Of a stretch of DNA of 64,000 nucleotides, positions 53,389-62,639 are shown one piece after another. The position numbers and the translations under genes were made by a program. This DNA comes from JAEMQF01 sp963850525 (GTDB lineage Bacteria > Pseudomonadota > Gammaproteobacteria > Burkholderiales > Burkholderiaceae_C), in contig CAWKLQ010000008.1 in assembly GCA_963850525.1 (NCBI GenBank), positions 806,001-870,000 of the forward strand, given 5' to 3'. Every line of letters begins with the position of its first letter. Positions within the stretch are counted from its first letter, which is position 1. The notes beneath the pieces were generated by a model. That model did no database searches. It was not told where the DNA came from and saw nothing but the letters and a program-made list of their open reading frames with translations.

Positions 53389-53766
53389 ATGAACACGTGG
53401 AGCATGGCCGCAGAAGATCTCGATCTGGAACTGCTCAGACAACTGAACTCTCAGCCCGAAGCGAGCCAACGCAAGCTGGCACAAGGGCTTGGTGTCAGCG
53501 TTGGAAAGCTCAACTTCTGCCTGCGCGCACTGGTCGACCGCGGCTGGGTCAAGGCAAACAACTTTCGGCGCAGCGACAACAAGTGGGCATATGCCTATTT
53601 GCTCACGCCTTCCGGCCTATCTGCGAAGCTGCGACTTACGTCCCAGTTCCTGCATCGTAAAGAGCGCGAGTTCGAAGCGTTGCAATTGGAAATTGCAGCG
53701 CTTCGGACTGAACTCTCGGCGCCGCGCGCACAAGCGCGCAATCCCGCAGAAGATCAATCGAAATGA
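53389..53766 (+). CDS. MarR-family EPS-associated transcriptional regulator
   Basis: 125 residues. A winged-helix domain (LELLRQLNSQPEASQRKLAQ, then GVSVGKLNFCLRALVDRGWVKANNF) is followed by NKWAYAYLLTPSGLSAKLRLT and a coiled-coil-like HRKEREFEALQLEIAALRTEL. This arrangement is that of the MarR-type regulators found repeatedly inside exopolysaccharide loci. It probably controls the downstream sugar genes; no operator could be identified. Confidence 0.85.
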   Translation: MNTWSMAAEDLDLELLRQLNSQPEASQRKLAQGLGVSVGKLNFCLRALVDRGWVKANNFRRSDNKWAYAYLLTPSGLSAKLRLTSQFLHRKEREFEALQLEIAALRTELSAPRAQARNPAEDQSK

Positions 53767-53800
53767 AACCTCCCGCAACGCCGAAGTCTGTGTCCGTCAC

Positions 53801-54859
53801 ATGATTCGAATCGCACTCGCCGGATGCGGCCGCATCGCCAAACGCCATGCCGACCTCCTGAGCACGGGGCAGATCCGGGGCGCGCAACTGGTGGCAGTCT
53901 GCGATATTGCCGCCGAACGGTCACAAGCCTTCGCTCGAAAGTACAACGTTCCTGGCTATCGCGTGCTGGCCGAAATGCTCGAGAAGGCCGGTGCAGATGT
54001 CGTCGCCGTACTGACACCGAGTGGTTCGCACGCTGCCGTCGCCATTGAAGTTGCGCGTGCGGGTCACCACGTGATTGTCGAAAAGCCGATGGCTTTGACT
54101 CTGGAAGACGCCGACGCAATGATTGCGGCGGCCGACGCTGCCGGGGTTCGCCTCTTTGTCGTCAAGCAGAATCGATTCAACGTCCCGGTCGTCAAAGCCC
54201 GCGAAGCACTCGAGGCCGGGCGGCTCGGCAAGTTGGTGCTCGGCACGGTGCGCGTGCGCTGGTGCCGCGACCAGTCCTACTACGACCAGGACTCGTGGCG
54301 CGGGACCTGGGCACAGGACGGCGGCGTGATCGCCAACCAGGCGAGCCACCACGTAGATATGCTTGGCTGGTTCATGGGCCCGGTGGAGAGCGTGCATGCA
54401 CGCAGCTTGCGCGCCCTGGTCGATATCGAGGCCGAAGACACCGTGGTCGCGACGCTGCGCTTTCGCAGCGGCGCGCTCGGCATCATCGAAGCCACCGCGG
54501 CGACGCGGCCGAAGGACCTCGAAGGCTCGCTGTCGGTACTCGGCTCAGGAGGTACGATTGAGATCGGTGGCTTCGCTGTCAACACGATCCGTCACTGGAA
54601 CTTCGTCGAACCCAAGATCGAGGACCCCGATGTGATCGAGCGTTTCTCGGTTAACCCACCGAACGTCTACGGATTTGGTCACCAGGCCTATTACGAGCAT
54701 GTGGTCGATTGCCTAGCGCATGGCAGAGCCGCGCTGGTGGACGGGCGCGAAGGTCGCGGCAGCCTCGAGCTGGTTGCCGCGCTGTACGAATCAATGGCCA
54801 GCGGACAGGAGGTCACCCTGCCTCTGAAAGTCGTACACAGCCGCTTGGGACGAGGTTGA
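53801..54859 (+). CDS. Gfo/Idh/MocA oxidoreductase, WbpB/WlbA-like
   Basis: NAD-dependent sugar dehydrogenase of 352 residues. IRIALAGCGRIAKRHADLL is the Rossmann motif, HHVIVEKPMALTLEDADAMI the E-K-P motif, and GGVIANQASHHVDMLGWFMG the H-x-x-D substrate motif. Together with the following acetyltransferase and aminotransferase it matches the WbpB-WbpD-WbpE set that makes UDP-2,3-diacetamido-2,3-dideoxyglucuronate from UDP-GlcNAcA. No WbpA-like UDP-GlcNAc 6-dehydrogenase is seen in the window (ugd looks like a UDP-glucose enzyme). Confidence 0.87.
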   Translation: MIRIALAGCGRIAKRHADLLSTGQIRGAQLVAVCDIAAERSQAFARKYNVPGYRVLAEMLEKAGADVVAVLTPSGSHAAVAIEVARAGHHVIVEKPMALTLEDADAMIAAADAAGVRLFVVKQNRFNVPVVKAREALEAGRLGKLVLGTVRVRWCRDQSYYDQDSWRGTWAQDGGVIANQASHHVDMLGWFMGPVESVHARSLRALVDIEAEDTVVATLRFRSGALGIIEATAATRPKDLEGSLSVLGSGGTIEIGGFAVNTIRHWNFVEPKIEDPDVIERFSVNPPNVYGFGHQAYYEHVVDCLAHGRAALVDGREGRGSLELVAALYESMASGQEVTLPLKVVHSRLGRG

Positions 54860-54863
54860 GTCG

Positions 54864-55346
54864 ATGCGTGCACCCACGCTGTTGAGCGCCGAGATCCGCG
54901 GTGTCACGTGCGGTGAAGGCGTGAGAATCGTGGAGCCGGCCAATGTCTACGAGTGCACGCTTGGCGACAACTGCTTCGTCGGTCCGTTTGTCGAAATTCA
55001 GCGCGGCGTCTGCATCGGCCCGGGCACCAAAGTGCAGTCGCATGCATTCATCTGCGAACTCGTCACCATAGGGGCGGATTGCGTTGTCAGTCACGGCGTG
55101 ACGTTTGTGAACGACCTGTTCACCATCGGCGGCCCGGCTCGCGGCCGGCGTGAACTGTGGAAGGCCACGCATGTCGGCGACCGTGTCTCAATCGGATCGA
55201 ACGCGACCATACTGCCTGTGTCGATTTGCAGCGATGTCGTGATCGGCGCCGGCGCCGTGGTCAGCCGGGACATCACACAGGCTGGCGTTTACGCAGGTAA
55301 CCCCGCGCGTCTGCTGCGGCCTCTGCCGGCGCGCAGCACCGCCTGA
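54864..55346 (+). CDS. Left-handed beta-helix acetyltransferase, WbpD-like
   Basis: 160-residue hexapeptide-repeat protein. Coils such as YECTLGDNCFVGPFVEIQRG, VCIGPGTKVQSHAFICELVTIG and ATHVGDRVSIGSNATILPV build the beta-helix, with SHGVTFVND in the acceptor loop and ending VYAGNPARLLRPL. Its place between the WbpB-like and WbpE-like genes suggests it acetylates the 3-amino group of UDP-GlcNAc3NA. ATG 54888-type alternatives were not preferred because the first GTG/ATG here lies 5 bases after the previous stop. Confidence 0.85.
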   Translation: MRAPTLLSAEIRGVTCGEGVRIVEPANVYECTLGDNCFVGPFVEIQRGVCIGPGTKVQSHAFICELVTIGADCVVSHGVTFVNDLFTIGGPARGRRELWKATHVGDRVSIGSNATILPVSICSDVVIGAGAVVSRDITQAGVYAGNPARLLRPLPARSTA

Positions 55347-55359
55347 ACGTGAGCCCAAC

Positions 55360-56490
55360 ATGAGCGCGACACCTGCCATCGTGGTCCCCTTCGCCGATCT
55401 GCACGCTCAGTACCTCTCGATCCGCATCGAGATGGACGCCGCGATTGCCGAGGTGATCGCTGGGTCAGCATTCATTCGCGGGCCTTTCGTCGAGAAGTTC
55501 GAGCGCACGTTTGCCGAGGCGATGGGCGTTGCGCATTGTGTGTCTTGCGCGAACGGTACCGATTCCCTCTACATCGCGATGCATGCCCTCGGCGTGAAGG
55601 CGGGCGACGAAGTCATCGCACCGGCACATTCGTGGATCTCGACCACAGAAACCATCACACAGGCCGGCGGCAAGGTCGTGTTCTGCGACACCGACCCGGC
55701 CACATTCACGATCGATCCTGCAAAGATCGCGGCCAAGATCACGTCGCGGACGGTAGGGATCATCCCGGTACACCTGTACGGACAGCCCGCCGACATGGAC
55801 CCGATCATGGAAGTCGCGAGGAAGTACCGCCTCTGGGTCATCGAAGATTGCGCCCAGGCCCATCTGGCGCGCTATAGAGGCCGGCGCGTGGGTACTTTCG
55901 GCCAGGCGGCGTCGTTCTCCTTCTACCCCGGCAAGAATCTCGGCGCGATGGGCGACGCGGGTGCTGTAGTGACATCTGAGGCCGACCTCGCGAGCCGCAT
56001 GGCAACGTTCGCACGCCACGGCGGCCTGACCAAAGGTGATCATCAGATCGAGGGAATCAACAGCCGGCTCGACGGCCTGCAAGCCGCCGTACTTTCTGTG
56101 AAGCTGCCCCACCTGCCGGCCTGGACGGCGCGACGCCAGGAGATAGCCCGCGCCTACAGTGAACTGCTCGCTGACATCGATGGGCTCACTCTGCCGCAGG
56201 TGGCCGGTGGGCGCGAGCACGTGTGGCACCTGTACGTCGTGCAGCACGATCGGCGCGAAGCGCTGGCCAAGCACCTGGCCGGGCGAGGCATCCAAACTGT
56301 CGTCAACTACCCGGTGGCGCTGCCCTTCCTGCCGGCGTACAGCCGCTTCGGACACCGGCCGACCGACTTCCCGGTCGCCCACCATCACCAGTCGCGCATC
56401 CTGTCGCTGCCGATCTTTCCGGAGATCACTGCGGCGCAAATGCAGGCCGTGGCCGACGCGATTCGGTCCTTCCCAGCGAGTGCAGCATGA
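55360..56490 (+). CDS. DegT/DnrJ/EryC1 aminotransferase, WbpE-like
   Basis: PLP-dependent sugar aminotransferase, 376 residues. The Schiff-base lysine is in SFYPGKNLGAMGDAGAVV; CANGTDSLYIAMHALGVKAGDEV, VIEDCAQAHLARYRGRRVGT and INSRLDGLQAAVLSVKLPHL are family blocks. With the two previous genes it would give the 3-amination step of the diacetamido-uronate path. It overlaps the next gene as ATGA. Confidence 0.9.
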   Translation: MSATPAIVVPFADLHAQYLSIRIEMDAAIAEVIAGSAFIRGPFVEKFERTFAEAMGVAHCVSCANGTDSLYIAMHALGVKAGDEVIAPAHSWISTTETITQAGGKVVFCDTDPATFTIDPAKIAAKITSRTVGIIPVHLYGQPADMDPIMEVARKYRLWVIEDCAQAHLARYRGRRVGTFGQAASFSFYPGKNLGAMGDAGAVVTSEADLASRMATFARHGGLTKGDHQIEGINSRLDGLQAAVLSVKLPHLPAWTARRQEIARAYSELLADIDGLTLPQVAGGREHVWHLYVVQHDRREALAKHLAGRGIQTVVNYPVALPFLPAYSRFGHRPTDFPVAHHHQSRILSLPIFPEITAAQMQAVADAIRSFPASAA

Positions 56491-57497
56491 AGCTTCAGGG
56501 CAAGAAGGTTCTCGTCACTGGCGCCGACGGCTTCATCGGCTCGCACCTTGTCGAGCACCTCGTCGCGCAAGGCGTCGACGTGCGTGCATTCGTCTACTAC
56601 AACAGCTTCAATTCCTGGGGCTGGCTGGACGAGGCCGACGAACGCATCCGGCGCTCCCTCGACGTCTTCGCTGGTGACATCCGCGACCCGCACGGCGTGC
56701 GCACCGCGATGCAAGGCTGCGACGTCGTCCTGCACCTTGCGGCGCTGATCGCGATTCCCTACTCCTATCATTCGCCGGACACCTACGTCGACACCAACAT
56801 CAAGGGCACGCTGAACGTCGTGCAGGCGGCGCGCGAACTCGGCGTCGAACGGGTCGTTCACACCTCCACCAGCGAGGTCTACGGTACCGCGCGCTTCGTG
56901 CCGATCACCGAGGAGCACCCGCTACAAGGCCAGTCTCCGTACTCGGCGAGCAAGATCGGCGCGGACCAGATCGCGACCAGCTTCCATCTGTCGTTCCAGA
57001 CACCGGTCACCGTGATCCGGCCGTTCAACACCTACGGTCCACGACAATCGGCTCGAGCAGTAATCCCGACGATCATCACGCAGATGGCTACGCGGGCGCG
57101 CCACATCAAGCTCGGCGCGATGCACCCGACGCGCGACTTCAACTTCGTGCGCGACACGGTGCGTGGTTTCGTCGCGATCGCACAATGCGATGCCGCGGTC
57201 GGCCAAGTGGTCAACATCGGCAGCAACTACGAGATCTCGATCGGCGACACCGCCCGACTGATCGCCGGGCTGATGGGTCGCGAGGTCGAGTTTGTGAGCG
57301 ACGAACAGCGGCTGCGTCCGCCCGGCAGCGAAGTCGAACGCCTGTGGGCCGACAACACACGCGCGCGTGATCTGGCCGGTTGGGCACCTGAATACGCCGG
57401 CGTCGAGGGCCTGAAGCGCGGCCTGGCCGAGACGATCGACTGGTTCGGCAACCAAGACAACCTGCGCCGCTACAAGGCCGGGGCCTACAACATCTGA
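56487..57497 (+). CDS. legB: NAD-dependent 4,6-dehydratase LegB-like
   Basis: Extended SDR of 336 residues with VLVTGADGFIGSHLVEHLVA, STSEVYGTARFVPITEEHPL and the Y-x-x-x-K in PYSASKIGADQIATSFHL. The opening FVYYNSFNSWGWLD and the HPTRDFNFVRDTVRGFVAIA stretch are typical of LegB, the GDP- or UDP-GlcNAc 4,6-dehydratase that begins legionaminic acid synthesis. The order legB-legC-legG-legI downstream supports that assignment. Confidence 0.88.
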   Translation: MKLQGKKVLVTGADGFIGSHLVEHLVAQGVDVRAFVYYNSFNSWGWLDEADERIRRSLDVFAGDIRDPHGVRTAMQGCDVVLHLAALIAIPYSYHSPDTYVDTNIKGTLNVVQAARELGVERVVHTSTSEVYGTARFVPITEEHPLQGQSPYSASKIGADQIATSFHLSFQTPVTVIRPFNTYGPRQSARAVIPTIITQMATRARHIKLGAMHPTRDFNFVRDTVRGFVAIAQCDAAVGQVVNIGSNYEISIGDTARLIAGLMGREVEFVSDEQRLRPPGSEVERLWADNTRARDLAGWAPEYAGVEGLKRGLAETIDWFGNQDNLRRYKAGAYNI

Positions 57498-57510
57498 GGC
57501 GCAGCACGCG

Positions 57511-58701
57511 ATGGGCGACTCTCCGGTCCTGCAGGACGTTCCAGTCATCGACGCGGTGCTCGGCGCCATGCGCCGCGTGCTCGGCGAGCCGGCCCGGCCG
57601 TTGCCCCTGCACGAGCCCGAGTTCGCCGGCCGGGAGTGGGACTACGTCAAGGAGTGCCTGGACACCGGTTGGGTGTCGTCGGTCGGCTCGTATGTCGATC
57701 GGTTCGAGCGCGACCTCGGCGCCTGCACCGGCGCAGTGCATGCGGTGGCCACGTCGAACGGCACTTCGGCACTGCACATCTGCCTTTTGCTCGCCGGCGT
57801 GAAGCCGGGCGACGAGGTGCTGATGCCGACGCTGACCTTCATCGCCACCGCCAACGCGGCCTCGTATGCCGGGGCCGTGCCGCACTTCGTCGACTCCGAG
57901 GCCGTGTCGCTTGGCGTCGACGCGGTCCGGCTCGACGCGCACCTTCGGGACACCGCGCGACTGGTGGACGGCGCCTGCGTCAACCAGTGCACCGGTGCGA
58001 CGATCCGCGCGATGGTGGTGATGCACGTGTTCGGTCACCCGGCCGACCTCGACGCGCTCGCCGAGGTCGCGCGTCGCTGGCACCTGGTGCTGATCGAGGA
58101 CGCCGCCGAATCGCTGGGCTCGAGCTACCGTGGGCGCCACACCGGCAACGTCGGGCGCGTATCCGCACTCAGCTTCAACGGCAACAAGGTCGTCACCACC
58201 GGCGGGGGCGGCGCGGTGCTGACCAACGACGCAACGCTGGGTCGCCGCGCGAAGCACCTGACGACCACGGCGCGTACGCCGCATCGCTGGAACTTCCTGC
58301 ACGACGAGGTCGGCTACAACTACCGCCTGCCGAACCTGAACGCCGCGCTCGGCTGTGCCCAGCTCGAGCGGCTGCCATCGATGGTCGAGCGCAAGCGCCG
58401 TCTGGCGGCACGCTACGACGCCGCGTTCGCGCCGGTCGAGGGGGTCGCATTCCTGCGCGAACCCCCGGGCACTTCGAGCAACTACTGGCTCAATGCCATC
58501 GTGCTAGACGCCCGCCATGAAGGCCGCCGCGATGCCCTGCTCGCCGCGCTCAACGATGCTGGCTACATGTCGCGTCCGGTGTGGACGTTGATGCACAAAC
58601 TGCCGATGTACCGTGCCTGCCCGCGCAGTGACCTCGCGCTGGCCGAGCAGATGGAGCTGCGCATCATCAACCTGCCCAGCAGCCCGAAGCTGGCCGACTG
58701 A
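57511..58701 (+). CDS. legC: LegC-family PLP aminotransferase
   Basis: 396-residue DegT-type aminotransferase. PLHEPEFAGREWDYVKECLDTGWVSSVGSYVDRFE is the LegC-type start; ATSNGTSALHICLLLAGVKPGDEVL and IEDAAESLGSSYRGRHTGNVG follow; the PLP lysine is in SFNGNKVVTTGGGGAVL. It should aminate C4 of the 4-keto sugar made by LegB. It is 13 bases after legB. Confidence 0.9.
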   Translation: MGDSPVLQDVPVIDAVLGAMRRVLGEPARPLPLHEPEFAGREWDYVKECLDTGWVSSVGSYVDRFERDLGACTGAVHAVATSNGTSALHICLLLAGVKPGDEVLMPTLTFIATANAASYAGAVPHFVDSEAVSLGVDAVRLDAHLRDTARLVDGACVNQCTGATIRAMVVMHVFGHPADLDALAEVARRWHLVLIEDAAESLGSSYRGRHTGNVGRVSALSFNGNKVVTTGGGGAVLTNDATLGRRAKHLTTTARTPHRWNFLHDEVGYNYRLPNLNAALGCAQLERLPSMVERKRRLAARYDAAFAPVEGVAFLREPPGTSSNYWLNAIVLDARHEGRRDALLAALNDAGYMSRPVWTLMHKLPMYRACPRSDLALAEQMELRIINLPSSPKLAD

Positions 58702-58705
58702 CGCG

Positions 58706-59874
58706 ATGGCCCGCAAGATCTGCATCGTCACCGGGAGTCGGGCCGAGTACGGCCTGCTGTACTGGGTGCTGCACGACCTGCGTGAGCGCCCCGGCATCGA
58801 ACTGCAGGTTGTCGTGACGGGCATGCACCTCGCGCCCGAGTTCGGCCTCACCGTCAACGAGATCGTGAAGGACGGTTTCAGCGTATCGCGGCGCGTCGAG
58901 ATGCTGTTGGCGAGCGACACGCCGGGCGGCATCGCCAAGTCGGTCGGCCTCGGCGTGATCGGCATGTCCGATGCGCTCGAGCAGCTGCGCCCGGATGTCG
59001 TTGTGGTGCTCGGCGACCGCTTCGAGATCCTGGCGGCGGTGCAGGCCTGCCTGATCCACAACGTTCCGGTCGCCCACATTGCCGGCGGCGACACCACCGA
59101 AGGCGCGATCGACGAGTCGATCCGCCATGCCATCACGAAGATGGCCCAGGTCCATTTCGTCACCAACGAACTGTCGGCCCGGCGCGTGCGCCAGCTCGGC
59201 GAGGACCCGCGCCGCATTCACATGGTCGGCAGCCCCGGCCTCGACCACCTGCGGCGCCGACCACTGCTCGACCGCGCGGCCCTCGAGGCGGCGCTCGGCG
59301 CGCGCCTGGGCCGGCGCAACCTGCTCGTCACGTTCCACCCAGTCACGCTCGAGGCCGGCGCGGGCCTCGACCAATTCGGCGAATTGCTTGCCGCACTCGA
59401 CACGCTCGACCCCCGAGTTCACGCTATGGTTCACGCGACCGAACGCCGACGTCGGCGGACGGGCCATCGCGGCGGCGCTCGACGGCTGGGCCGCGACTCG
59501 CCCCGGCCGAGTACAGACCTACGCATCGCTCGGCCAGATTGCGCTACCTGAGCCTGATGGCCCAGGTCGACGCCGTCGTCGGCAATTCGTCGAGCGGCCT
59601 CTACGAGGCGCCATCCTTCGGCGTGCCCACGGTGGACATCGGCGAGCGCCAGCGCGGCCGGCTCGCAGCGCCTTCGGTGCTGCACTGCGCCCCCGAACGC
59701 CAGGCGATCGGCGCTGCCCTCGCACGCGCCCTTGAGCTCGACTGCAGCGGCGTCGTCAACCCGTACGGCGACGGCCACAGTGCCGCGCGCATCGTCGAGT
59801 TGCTCTGCCAGCTGCCCCCGACCAACGAGCTGCTGAAGAAGCCCTTCCACCTCATCGGAGACGCGCGTGCTTGA
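58706..59874 (+). pseudogene. legG: LegG/NeuC-type sugar 2-epimerase with two +1 frameshifts
   Basis: Hydrolysing 2-epimerase (UDP- or GDP-sugar) of nonulosonic acid synthesis. Frame 1 runs from ATG 58706 (ICIVTGSRAEYGLLYWVL, LGDRFEILAAVQACLIHNVP, IAGGDTTEGAIDESIRHAIT) to a C5 run at 59410-59414. There the frame moves by one base to FTLWFTRPNADVGGRAIAAA. Near 59537-59540 it moves again by one base to RYLSLMAQVDAVVGNSSSGL. Removing one base at each place restores a full-length NeuC-like protein ending DARA. Either recently broken or a sequence error; the coordinates span the whole gene. Confidence 0.8.
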
Positions 59875-60943
59875 TCGAACCCTGGTCATCGCCGAGGCGG
59901 GCGTCAACCACAACGGTTCGCTCGAGCTCGCATTGCGCCTCGTCGACGTTGCCGCGGATGCGGGCGCCGACGTCGCGAAGTTCCAGACCTTCAAGGCCGA
60001 GCAACTCGCCACCGCCAAGGCGGCCAAGGCCGAGTACCAGGTCGCGAACACCCAGGAGGCCGGCTCACAACTCGAAATGCTGCGCCGCCTCGAGCTCGCC
60101 CCGGCCGACCACGCCGCGCTGCTGGCGCGCTGCCACGACCGCGGCATGCGCTTCATGTCGACGGCGTTCGACGCCGAGAGCCTGGCCTTTCTCGCCACGC
60201 TGGACATGCCCGCTATCAAGATCCCGTCCGGCGACATCACCTGCGGCCCGTTGCTGCTGCAGGCGGCGCGCCTGCGCCGGCCGCTGATCGTCTCGACCGG
60301 CATGTCCACCCTGGCCGACATCGAGCAGGCGCTGGGCGTGATCGCCTTCGGCCTGACCCACGAACATGAACCTTCAGCGCGCACTGACTTCGACGCCGCC
60401 TATGCGAGCGACGAAGGCCGCGCGGCGCTGCGACGCCACGTCACGCTACTGCATTGCGTGACCCAGTATCCGGCGCCGCCCGAGGCGGTCAACCTGCGTG
60501 CGATGGACACGATGGCGGCCGCGTTCGGCCTGCCGGTCGGATACTCCGACCACACCGCCGGCATCGAGGTCTCGATCGCCGCCGTGGCCCGTGGTGCGCG
60601 GGTGATCGAAAAACACTTCACGCTCGACCGCACGATGCCCGGCCCCGACCACGCCGCATCGCTCGAGCCGGACGAACTCGCACGGATGGTGACCTCGATC
60701 CGCAACGTCGAGCAGGCGCTCGGCTCCCCGGTCAAGGCACCGGCTGCGAGCGAATCCGGCAACCGGCCGATCGCGCGGCGCAGCGTGGTGGCCGCACGGG
60801 CGATCCGCCGCGGCGAGACGCTCTCGACCGAAATGCTCACCTGCAAGCGGCCCGGCCTCGGCATCTCGCCAATGGACTTGTGGAGCCTGCTCGGCCGTCC
60901 GGCCGGGCGCGACTACGCACCCGACGACCTGATCGAACCATGA
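59867..60943 (+). CDS. legI: N-acetylneuraminate/legionaminate synthase (NeuB/LegI-like)
   Basis: Condenses a 6-deoxy or N-acetyl hexose with phosphoenolpyruvate to a nine-carbon nonulosonic acid; 358 residues. VIAEAGVNHNGSLELALRLV, FQTFKAEQLATAKAAKAEYQ, IKIPSGDITCGPLL and GYSDHTAGIEVSIAAVARGA, EKHFTLDRTMPGPDHAASLE form the TIM barrel. A C-terminal SAF (antifreeze-like) domain follows from RRSVVAARAIRRGETL. It starts at GTG 59867, overlapping legG by 8 bases, and is intact. Confidence 0.93.
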   Translation: MLDRTLVIAEAGVNHNGSLELALRLVDVAADAGADVAKFQTFKAEQLATAKAAKAEYQVANTQEAGSQLEMLRRLELAPADHAALLARCHDRGMRFMSTAFDAESLAFLATLDMPAIKIPSGDITCGPLLLQAARLRRPLIVSTGMSTLADIEQALGVIAFGLTHEHEPSARTDFDAAYASDEGRAALRRHVTLLHCVTQYPAPPEAVNLRAMDTMAAAFGLPVGYSDHTAGIEVSIAAVARGARVIEKHFTLDRTMPGPDHAASLEPDELARMVTSIRNVEQALGSPVKAPAASESGNRPIARRSVVAARAIRRGETLSTEMLTCKRPGLGISPMDLWSLLGRPAGRDYAPDDLIEP

Positions 60944-61593
60944 CGCTGCCGGTCATCATCGTCGGGGCGGGTGGACATGCCGTCGTGGTGGCCGATGCAC
61001 TGCTGGCCGCCGGGGCGCGCGTGCTCGGTTTCACCGACGCCGACCCATCCCGCCACGGCCTCGCGCTCTGCGGCCTGCCGGTGCTCGGCGACGACAAGGT
61101 CTTGGACGGCCACACGCCAGAGTCGGTGCAGCTGGCCAACGGCATTGGCGGTGTCGGCAGCAGGCGCGGCGAACCGCTACGTCGCAACGTGCAACAGCGT
61201 CTCGCCGCCAACGGTTGGACCTTTGTGTCGGTGCGCCACCCGAGCGCGGTGGTATCGCCGTTTGCACGCGTTGGTGCGGGGACGCAACTGCTCGCAGCGT
61301 GTGTCGTGCAGGCCCGTTCTGATGTGGGGGAAGGCTGCATCGTCAATACCGCGGCCGTGGTCGAGCATGACGTCACGCTGGGCCCCTTTGTACACGTCGC
61401 ACCGCGCGCGCTCGTCTGCGGCGGCGTCAGCGTCGGTGCGAACTGCCACCTGGGCGCGGGCGCGGTGGTGCGCGAAGGCCTGCGTTTGGGCGCCGACACG
61501 GTTGTGGGTGCAGGCGCCGCGGTGATTCGTGATTTTGGCGGAGGCGGCGTGCTGGTCGGCGTGCCGGCCCGCCTGCTGGAACACAGAACATGA
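60940..61593 (+). CDS. NeuD/PglD-family sugar acetyltransferase (LegH-like)
   Basis: 217 residues. The N-terminal sugar-binding Rossmann-like part is VIIVGAGGHAVVVADALLAAG; the C-terminal left-handed beta-helix runs from HPSAVVSPFARVGAGTQLLA to VGVPARLLEH with the catalytic histidine in NTAAVVEHDVTLGP. In this context it probably N-acetylates the 4-amino sugar (LegH role) or O-acetylates the final acid (NeuD role). It overlaps both neighbours as ATGA. Confidence 0.85.
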   Translation: MTLPVIIVGAGGHAVVVADALLAAGARVLGFTDADPSRHGLALCGLPVLGDDKVLDGHTPESVQLANGIGGVGSRRGEPLRRNVQQRLAANGWTFVSVRHPSAVVSPFARVGAGTQLLAACVVQARSDVGEGCIVNTAAVVEHDVTLGPFVHVAPRALVCGGVSVGANCHLGAGAVVREGLRLGADTVVGAGAAVIRDFGGGGVLVGVPARLLEHRT

Positions 61594-62639
61594 AGAGTTG
61601 GGAACAGGCCCTGGTCGGGCCACACACAAGCCTGCGCGAAGCGTTGGAGACGATCGACCGCGCGGGCTGCCAGATTGCCTTGGTCGTCGATGCCGATCGC
61701 CGCCTGCTCGGCACACTCAGCGACGGTGATGCGCGCCGCGGACTGCTCAGAGGCCTGAACCTCAGCGACCGGGTCGAGGCGGCGATGCACAAGTCCCCGA
61801 CCTGCGCGCGGGCTGGCGAGGCCCGCGATTCCATCCTCGCGACGATGCGCCGGCTCGGCCTGCACCAGATTCCCGTGCTCGATGCCGCGGGCAGCGTGGT
61901 CGGCCTCGAGACCGTGAACGACTACCTCGCCAACCCAGTGCGCGAGCACTGGGTCGTGATCATGGCGGGTGGCATGGGCACCCGGCTCGAAGAGCTCACC
62001 CGCGACACGCCCAAGCCGATGCTCAAGGTCGGTGCGCGTCCATTGCTCGAAACAATCGTCCGCAGCTACGCCGACCAGGGCTTTCGCCGCTTCTACTTCG
62101 CGGTCAACTACAAATCCGAGCAGATCGACACGCACTTCGGCGACGGCAGCTCGCTGGGCGTCGATATCCGCTACCTGCGCGAGCAGACGCGCCTGGGCAC
62201 CGCCGGCCCTCTGAGCCTGTTGCCGGAGCGGCCCACGCTGCCCGTTGTCGTCACCAATGCCGACTTGTTGACCAAGGAAGACTACGGCCGCATGGTCGAC
62301 CGCCACGTCGAGGCCGGCGCCGACGCGACGATGGCGGTGCGCGACTACGAGATGCAAGTGCCCTTCGGCGTCGTGCGCGAACGCGACGGCCGCATCGAGG
62401 CGATCGAGGAGAAGCCAGTGCAGCGCTTCGTCGTCAGCGCCGGCATGTACGTGTTGTCGCCGCAGGCGCTGGACCTGGTGCCACGCAACGAGTTCTTCGA
62501 CATGCCTTCGCTCTTCGGCGCCATGGTCGAACGAGGCATGCGCACGCGCTGCCACGCCATCGACGGCTACTGGCTCGACATCGGCCGCCTGCCCGACTTC
62601 GAGCGCGCGAACATGGACTTCAACGAGGTGTTCCGGTGA
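61590..62639 (+). CDS. CBS-domain nucleotidyltransferase, PtmE-like
   Basis: 349 residues. Two N-terminal CBS domains (~1-115: SLREALETIDRAGCQIALVV, LGTLSDGDARRGLLRG; SILATMRRLGLHQIPVLD) precede a sugar-phosphate nucleotidyltransferase (VVIMAGGMGTRLEELTRDTP KPML motif, VTNADLLTKEDY, PFGVVRERDGRIEAIEEKP, GYWLDIGRLPDFERAN). This is the architecture of PtmE, which in Campylobacter makes GDP-glucosamine for legionaminic acid. It would supply the nucleotide-sugar precursor used by legB. It overlaps legF as GTGA. Confidence 0.85.
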   Translation: MKSWEQALVGPHTSLREALETIDRAGCQIALVVDADRRLLGTLSDGDARRGLLRGLNLSDRVEAAMHKSPTCARAGEARDSILATMRRLGLHQIPVLDAAGSVVGLETVNDYLANPVREHWVVIMAGGMGTRLEELTRDTPKPMLKVGARPLLETIVRSYADQGFRRFYFAVNYKSEQIDTHFGDGSSLGVDIRYLREQTRLGTAGPLSLLPERPTLPVVVTNADLLTKEDYGRMVDRHVEAGADATMAVRDYEMQVPFGVVRERDGRIEAIEEKPVQRFVVSAGMYVLSPQALDLVPRNEFFDMPSLFGAMVERGMRTRCHAIDGYWLDIGRLPDFERANMDFNEVFR

